A DNA stretch of 64,000 bases, taken from positions 8,647,154 to 8,711,153 of the forward strand of contig NW_020653993.1 in the NCBI RefSeq assembly GCF_003589595.1. The letters run 5' to 3'. The stretch is from Hyposmocoma kahamanoa. Its lineage: Eukaryota; Arthropoda; Insecta; Lepidoptera; Cosmopterigidae. The notes beneath the pieces were generated by a model. It saw only the letters and a program-made list of their open reading frames with translations, was not told the DNA's origin and did no database searches. The position numbers and the translations under genes are program-made. Below, piece by piece: positions 58,001 to 64,000 of this stretch; within the stretch, counting starts at the first letter, position 1, and each line of letters opens with the position of its first letter.

Positions 58001-59341
58001 CAATATTTGATGTCAGCAAAAGAAATTTGCTTTTTACATTTTGTAACATACTGAACACCATCATTCAATATAGCAAAAGAAGACTTTTGGAAATTAAGTT
58101 CCGAATGATATGGATTTTCCGATTTCTGACACACATTCAACAACTAAGTCTGTTTTTTGAGTTCTGATTTATGCAACCGTTTTATTGAAAACAGTAACAT
58201 CTTTGTAAACAAAAATAACAAAATTTGTTTTAATTATCACGTCTAGTTAAGTATCAAAAGGAAACCTGTTGGTTTTGGCCTTTTTAAGGATAACACTTAC
58301 TCAATTTAGACAAATCGCCTTTCTTAGCTTCCTCTTCATGCCATTTCACATGTTTGACCAAACAGAATAAGTATTTAAAACTTTGTGAACATTTCGCACA
58401 TGCGTACATCATTTCACCTGACTCTGTCGGTTTTTCTTCAGTTGTTAAGTTTTCGTTATGATCATTTTTGTCACCGAGATTTATAACTCCCCCAGGTAGT
58501 ATTTCCAATGTTGGCCAACTTTCTGTGTGATTTGGTTTTGTTATTATCTTCAATTTTTCTATTGTTTTATTTTTTTGTAGTTTTTTGTCGGTTTCCTGTT
58601 TCATTTGTACCGGTACTTGCTGTGGAGAGAAAACATTATTTTAATGATCCTTAGATACAGAGAGACCGGCAAAAAAATGTAGAAAAAGTAATGCATGTTG
58701 CTTGCTTACCAGTTCCAATCAATTTCTACAAGTAAAAAAATCTATTTCCAGTATAAGCAGAGAGATGACAACTTTTTTGTTATGTAATTTTATTACCAAA
58801 ATTTAAAAAAACAAAGCAAGAAGTGCCCGACTATTGACACCTCAACCCAGCCCACTAAATAAGCTGAACTAAAAACCGCATAACTCCATTTTTGGATGAA
58901 ATCCCTTATTTACTCTTCAAGCGCAATATTGGGCAATTAAAGCTCAAAACATAATTTCTGTACTCTAATTTGTTATAAATAAAGATACAATACAGTCACA
59001 TAATTACTTCTACTAATTGTTTTTTGTGCCTACTCGAAGTTTACGAATTTAGCAGAAAAACAAACAAGAAAAATTATAATACTCACTCCAAACTCAGACT
59101 TGGCACTTTCAATGTTTTCCGACACAATTAATACGCCAAGATCATTTACGTCTTCCGACTTTATAGAAACCATGCTTCCTATGTTGGATTCTTCATCTTC
59201 CACTACACACTGATCATATTCCCCATCAATAATACAAGTTTCAAAGACTTCGTGAGATTCTGACATGTATTCTATAGATCTGTCTGGCTGAACATCCGAC
59301 ATGCGAACTAGAGGTACATTCTCCAGGTCTTCGCTCTCCAT
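55053..59341 (-). CDS. Single C2H2 zinc-finger protein, four exons
   Basis: Minus-strand exons are 59341-59087 (ATG start), 58619-58301, 57646-57580 and 55155 to about 55053. Exon 1 encodes a strongly acidic N-terminus (MESEDLENVPLVRMSDVQPD ... QCVVEDEESNIG). Exon 2 ends with one classical C2H2 finger near residues 157-180 (YACAKCSQSFKYLFCLVKHV then KWHEEE). Exon 3 gives a charged helix, TPIERKILELNRRNKADIER. With a direct exon 3-4 join the tail reads TFNYKTRFTRKEKSRNQAEA and stops at 55055-55053. A different frame of exon 4 gives a lysine-rich tail (LPGKRKVAIKPKPAKVRKVP, stop 55070-55068) resembling a nuclear localisation signal. That would need one more small exon, which I did not find. It is probably a nuclear protein; a zinc finger plus acidic region suggests DNA binding, but the target is unknown. 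I do not recognise an orthologue. Confidence 0.75.
56111..56276. mobile_element. 166-bp MITE with 43-bp inverted ends
   Basis: AGGGTCGTATTCTAGAACTC (from 56111) is mirrored by GAGTTCTAGAATACGACCCT (to 56276). The arms pair over 43 bp with one mismatch. It lies in the last intron of the zinc-finger gene. No clear target duplication. Confidence 0.75.
56605..56870 (+). repeat. Repeat B copy, diverged
   Basis: CAGTACCACTCCTTGCGAAA through GCAATTTAAAGCTCTGAGTG. It lies in the last intron of the zinc-finger gene. Confidence 0.65.
57305..57450. repeat. GATATCCGG-rich element
   Basis: Repeated ATATCCGG/CCGGATAT blocks between CAGTGGATCAAATATCCGG and CACTATCCGTTTCATCTCTA. Similar patches occur near 22790 and in the hAT-like element at 30821-33227. 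It is possibly a small hAT-like element; no duplication was found. Confidence 0.45.
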
Positions 59342-61670
59342 TACGGCCCCTAAATACTTAATTTAACAAATAATTTACAAAACAATGAACACTTTATTTG
59401 TGAACTCCATTTCACACAATGTATTTAGTAATTAAAGACGAATTCCATATGTCCTATATCTAAACAGTTGTATTTGTATTATATTACAAACATATAATAC
59501 GATTTTTTTAAACTTACGAATTAAAACGAAATTCAATGGAATTTTACAACTTTCGATATCGACATTTGACGTTTTCATTTCTTGACATTTTAATGCCTCG
59601 CATTTAGAGATGAGATTAACTGCTATATTCGCATAGCACGCTAAATGCTAAATTTTTATAGCGCGCTATTTAAAAAGTGCTAAAATTAGAATTTTTAGCA
59701 GCTCAAGATCGTGTGATAGATAATGTAACGAATGGAAAGAAACGTGAAATAGTTGACGTGCGCTAACTTGTTAAGTATAGCATCTATGGTCTGTCTATAG
59801 AATAGTTTAGTTTTTTATGGTTAGTTACGACCTACTTCATTTGTTTTGTAACTATTACATAATATGGTGGTTACAGGTTATAGACGATAAATCAATGAGC
59901 TTCCCTTCACATTTTAACAATTTACAATGTGCACAAAACTTTACACTGGTTAATTACAGTAATTACACTCATAATAACTTATAATAACGCACACACTCTT
60001 ACTGTTATATACAAATATTACAACGACTTATTAATTAAACAAACGCTAAACTAACTAAATACATCCAAGTACTTAATTATATCTTAATTTAAATCGCTTC
60101 ACCGGATGAAATTTTGCTAACGTTCCTTCCACCATTAGCTCAAAATCGTACTAAAACGTAACCAAAATTGTAATTTATAACATAACTACAATTATAATAC
60201 TTGCTAAGTGGTAAATGTAGCATTAGCGCTTAGCGTAGCGTACTCAAACGTGAAATTTAACATCAATAAACCAATCAACTATTCCGCGTTTCGCACCAAA
60301 CGTTAAATGCTACAATTCATATGTGAAAGTATTTCACGTTATAATTGTTTCAACCAATGACAAGAGCCGCAATTTTCACATAGAATGTAGTGCCATCTAT
60401 GAAATAAGTAAGTAAAGCGCGGATAGATTGATGGTATGGCATTGAAATATTGTAAATTTATGTCACTAGATGGCATTTGGTTTAATTTTTTTAACGTACT
60501 CCAAACCAAAGTGTAAAAAGCTCGTTATAATTTTAGTACCTTTATGTCTTTCAAATTCTAATTGCTATAATTATTTTCTAATTTAACGTTATAATTTGAG
60601 CTATATATTATATTAACCACCTCTACTCGCATTTTTTATCTATCCTCTAAGCTCGCATTCACTGTTCACTACAATTTCAATGTCAAATCGCGACATTTCC
60701 GTTCCGGTCCATTACTAACGGATCGCATTGATGCCTTTGGCTCTACATTCAAGTATCTATTTATTTTAATATTGTTTAGACTGATTATTAAATTGTATAT
60801 TAATTATCACACAAAGGGACTCCTATTACGTAATTAAAATATACATATAATAATAATAAATATTTAAAAAAAATAAAAAGCAGTAATTAATTATATATAT
60901 ACCACACGCAAAATAGGCGCCTTGACGTCGAGTTGCGGACACCAGCCCGTTACACCAAATGCCAAGTAATTATATACATATAATTTATTACTGCGAATGA
61001 AGGGATTATCAAAAAACTATTGAAATTGAAAGCTTTTTCTTTATTCAACATGTCTACACAAAGATAAAATAAACTAGAACATCTTGAAACACATAAAAAT
61101 ATTTTACCCTTTTAGGATTTCTTTCGTCGTTTTCCGCATTACTATGCGGAAAACTTGACACTGACTTTAGAGGCTTCTGTAGATTCTGCTATTCAATTCG
61201 AATTTCAGGAATACTATGTAAGAAAGTTTTAATTGCCTCCATGGCCGGGAGAAATATTTGTATGGCCTACATTTATATTGGATACCTAATATACAATTAA
61301 ATATAGTTTATGTATCACCTAAATTAACTTGCACTATTAACCTTAATTAAAGTTATATAAACATACAATAATTTCACTGTTTGCGATAGCCTGACGCATA
61401 TCTGCGAATAAAAGGTTATTTAATAAGATTGTATGTATTTAGGTTAAATTTTTATACATAATAAATTTATCAATATGGCTATGAATGTGCGCATTATTAT
61501 ATTAGAAGTTTTCATATAACATTTTGAAGTTGCAAAACTGTTGGCTTATTTTTAAAATTGATAGGAGATACAGAGAGCTGGAATTGGACCATAATGTTAC
61601 ATATTCTGCAACAGTATGAAAATAAATAATTTTCACAAGTTAATTAATTTTCATTCGTTAATTTCAAAAT
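59342..61670. other. Intergenic between zinc-finger and MACROD genes
   Basis: It must contain the zinc-finger promoter (to the right of 59341). It holds a copy of the CACGCAAAATAGGCGCC repeat at 60902-60962 and a SINE-D scrap near 61243. A short inverted AT/GC patch (TAGCACGCTAAATGCTAA ... ATAGCGCGCTATT) lies near 59625-59690. Otherwise nothing is supported. Confidence 0.45.
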
Positions 61671-63800
61671 TTACTGTTCTGTAACTGAAGCACCATCATT
61701 ATAATTCCATTCATGTGAGGGAAAATACATTTGAATCAGTGTCTCGTAGATGTCCACATCAATAGGCATGAAAGTACAGAAGATAATCTTCTCCATTCTC
61801 TCTACCTCCCTCTTATGTTCATGTTTTTCCAAAAATTTTCTTGCAGTTCTTAATGCAATGTGGGCAGCCAATCTGTTTGGAAAGCCGTAAATGCCTGTAG
61901 ATATGCATGGGAAGGCGATGGATTTGAGATCATGTTTTTCCATGCAAGCAAAACTATTTTCGTAACATTCTTGGAGCTTAGTTTCTGAACCGTCTTGAGG
62001 CCCAACTGTGTGGATTACATCTAAAAATCAAATATATTTTATTTTCGTAAAACAGTTCAATTTCCTATTAAATTTTTTTTAAATATGGCATTTTCAATAT
62101 TTATATCAAATCCTTATTTGATATAAATATTATTCTCATAATGAGGTATTATAGGAATCTGACCATACTACAGGTATATAGGTATTTTTCGATTATTTTT
62201 TATTCAAGTAAAACTGAAGGGTGGACCTCTATGGTACTTGGAAAGTTGTGCTAATAGAATATCCTGTATTGCAACTTACATTTAGCTGGTAAATTGTAAC
62301 CTCCAGTGATTTTTGCTTGTCCTGTCGGGCAACCTCCCAAAGTGTTACACTCTTGCTGTAAATTTAAAAAAATCATATTATATAACCTTCAATAGGTGAG
62401 CATGGCCTCTAATGAACATTAATATTACTACTCGTATTATTCATTAATGGTGTAAATTATTTACATCATTAACAACTTAACATAACATTTTTAGTACAGG
62501 AACAACTTAACGTAACACAGACAAAATTGTCACAGTTTTATACATACCAGCTCCCGTGGCATAGCTGTAGCATGCATGCGTAGCCACGCATGATAGTCGC
62601 GACGCGCGCGACAAAATTGGAATGGCTGTCTCAATCAGATTTAATTTAGATGGCCAATAGCTTATTTCAATTATATCGCGCGTGTTGCGATTATCAAACG
62701 TAGCCATGCTACGGGGGCAGTTAAGCCAAAAACTGTCTCTTATTAGGTTAGCCATTTGTATAGCTTAACCTGATATATTTGTTTAGAACAATTATAATTC
62801 TAAAGTACTAAATAATTATTGACATAAACACCATGATGAGTCATACTTGCAACAACTGATTGCATAATGAGGAAAAATAAATTTAATTCACAGTCACAGA
62901 AATATGTATGTGATGAGCAACCACACATGCCGACTGTACCTGCAACATTGGACCAGCAGCCCGGTGGATTGCACCATCTACACCACCTCCTTTTTTCAGC
63001 AATGAGTTTGCAGCATTCACAATTGCGTCCACCTGAAATTTTAAAAAACAAATACTAGTTTCTTGTAAGGACGCCTCACCACTGCTAATGAGATAATATG
63101 GCCTTTGACCTTAGGTTGTCCTTTTTGGACGAAAAGAAGGAAAAGTATGAAAACGGTTGGTAACATAACTTTCAAAGATTGTGGCCAAGTGACTGTATTT
63201 TACTCTAAAATAATTTATACATATGTATACAATTATTTTGGAAATATTATGTCTGAAAACTTTCATAACCAAACTGGATTTGAATGTTAGCAGATTCTCA
63301 ACCAATAACAATAGGAAATTGCACTTAATTTTGAACTAAGTTGTATTATTTTTATTGAACTTTTTACGTTACTTCATTATAATTTTTAATTTTACCTCCA
63401 ACTTTGTGATATCCCCTGTATAAATAGCCACCTTCTCCAACAGCTGTTTGCTTAAAGCCTGGTTAAGTGTTATTTTTTTGAATTCGTTCAAATCGTCCAA
63501 AGTAGGCTTCTTCGCTTCCAAATTTTTGTGCTTAATCGAATAGATACGCCAAGACTGAATTGTATCCAATGTAATGTAATCATTTTTTTCAAATCGCTTT
63601 CTTCTGTCTTCAAGGGACATATTTAGAAGGCGGACCTTTTCAGATTCCCAGTTTAAATTAGTAGTCATTTTTGCTAACGAATAAAATCTGTTTTGGGGAT
63701 GAGCAAACACAGACGCGGCCTGAGAACGAATTAAATTGCAATAAACAACACTATATGGGACAGTAGAATTACACAAAATTACGCATTTCGCCGGTAACAT
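61671..63800 (-). CDS. MACROD-type mono-ADP-ribosyl hydrolase (macrodomain), complete
   Basis: Minus-strand exons 63800-63396, 63032-62940, 62355-62280 and 62020-61671 join in phase to 307 aa, close to the length of vertebrate MACROD1. MACROD enzymes remove ADP-ribose from acidic residues and deacetylate O-acetyl-ADP-ribose. The macrodomain begins near residue 125 ([20 protein letters not shown]). It has NAAN at 141-144, [18 protein letters not shown] (glycine-rich ADP-ribose loop with the catalytic-type Asp), [20 protein letters not shown] and [20 protein letters not shown]. The pre-domain [20 protein letters not shown] is also typical of MACROD1/2. The first 45 residues ([20 protein letters not shown], basic with few acids) could be a mitochondrial presequence as in MACROD1. 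An internal Met (residue 45) offers a shorter non-targeted form. Human MACROD1 and MACROD2 are not separable here. Confidence 0.92.
62545..62725. mobile_element. Possible MITE in MACROD intron 2
   Basis: CTCCCGTGGCATAGCTGTAG on the left and GTAGCCATGCTACGGGGGCA on the right are imperfect inverted repeats around a CG-rich centre (CGCGACGCGCGCGAC). Base composition differs sharply from the surrounding intron. It lies in the intron between exons 2 and 3. Confidence 0.5.
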
Positions 63801-64000
63801 TTTGACGTGATTTTTGACTTTGACAATTTTTTTTTTAATTTATTAAGACTGGCAAAGCCATCAGCTTAAACATGACAATTGATGACATTACGCTGTTCCT
63901 TTCTACGTAACAATCACAGACTACCACAGACTATTAGATGCAGACTACGGAGAAGATACTACGTGTAACAATGCCAGTGTCATGATCACAGACATATCTA
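63801..64000. other. Upstream flank of the MACROD gene
   Basis: This 200-bp end piece should carry the MACROD promoter. A GACTGGCAAAGCC motif and AT-rich sequence are seen; no further gene is visible before the window ends. Confidence 0.4.

Overview
The window looks like a piece of an insect nuclear genome, most likely a moth or butterfly (Lepidoptera). The grounds are AT-rich sequence, genes split by GT-AG introns, and repeat families of a kind common in lepidopteran genomes. Examples are the ACCGACTTCAAAAAAGGAGG repeat, a 300-bp family beginning near GAAAGAGTTCGTCCAGG, and tRNA-headed SINEs. The species cannot be named from sequence alone.

Five host genes can be read by joining exons through splice sites in matching phase. 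(1) About 1.2-9.5 kb, plus strand: the 3' part of a leucine-rich-repeat protein; its 5' end lies outside the window. (2) About 29.0-44.8 kb, minus strand: seipin, the ER lipid-droplet assembly protein, complete in eight exons (354 codons plus stop). (3) About 45.6-50.6 kb, plus strand, divergent from seipin across a 787-bp gap: valyl-tRNA synthetase, probably mitochondrial, complete in four exons (1007 aa). (4) About 55.1-59.3 kb, minus strand: a small acidic protein with one C2H2 zinc finger. (5) About 61.7-63.8 kb, minus strand: a MACROD-type ADP-ribosyl hydrolase (macrodomain), complete in four exons (307 aa). No operon-like logic is expected; only the seipin/ValRS pair suggests a shared promoter region.

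Most of the rest is transposon debris, much of it nested. A Penelope-like element (RT plus GIY-YIG) with an 11-bp target duplication sits in an LRR-gene intron. Three short derivatives of the same family, each with its own 7-13-bp duplication, lie elsewhere; one is a 185-bp near-perfect hairpin in a ValRS intron. There are two non-autonomous hAT-like elements with 8-bp duplications. One splits a LINE reading frame; the other carries a decayed LINE inside it. Further elements are a PIF/Harbinger-like MITE family, a broken piggyBac transposase antisense in seipin intron 1, two mariner remnants, RLE-type and RTE-like LINE fragments, and fold-back elements.

The main leads are these: the palindromic mini-Penelope elements with a ribozyme-like loop; a decayed tandem copy of seipin exon 4 carrying an in-frame stop, with a MITE inserted about 29 nt before the true exon's splice acceptor; a 21-bp-period minisatellite in a duplicated block of about 0.7 kb just after the LRR gene; and a set of very exact short hairpins that look like template-switch products. 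The region 10.8-28.2 kb holds no host exon I could support.
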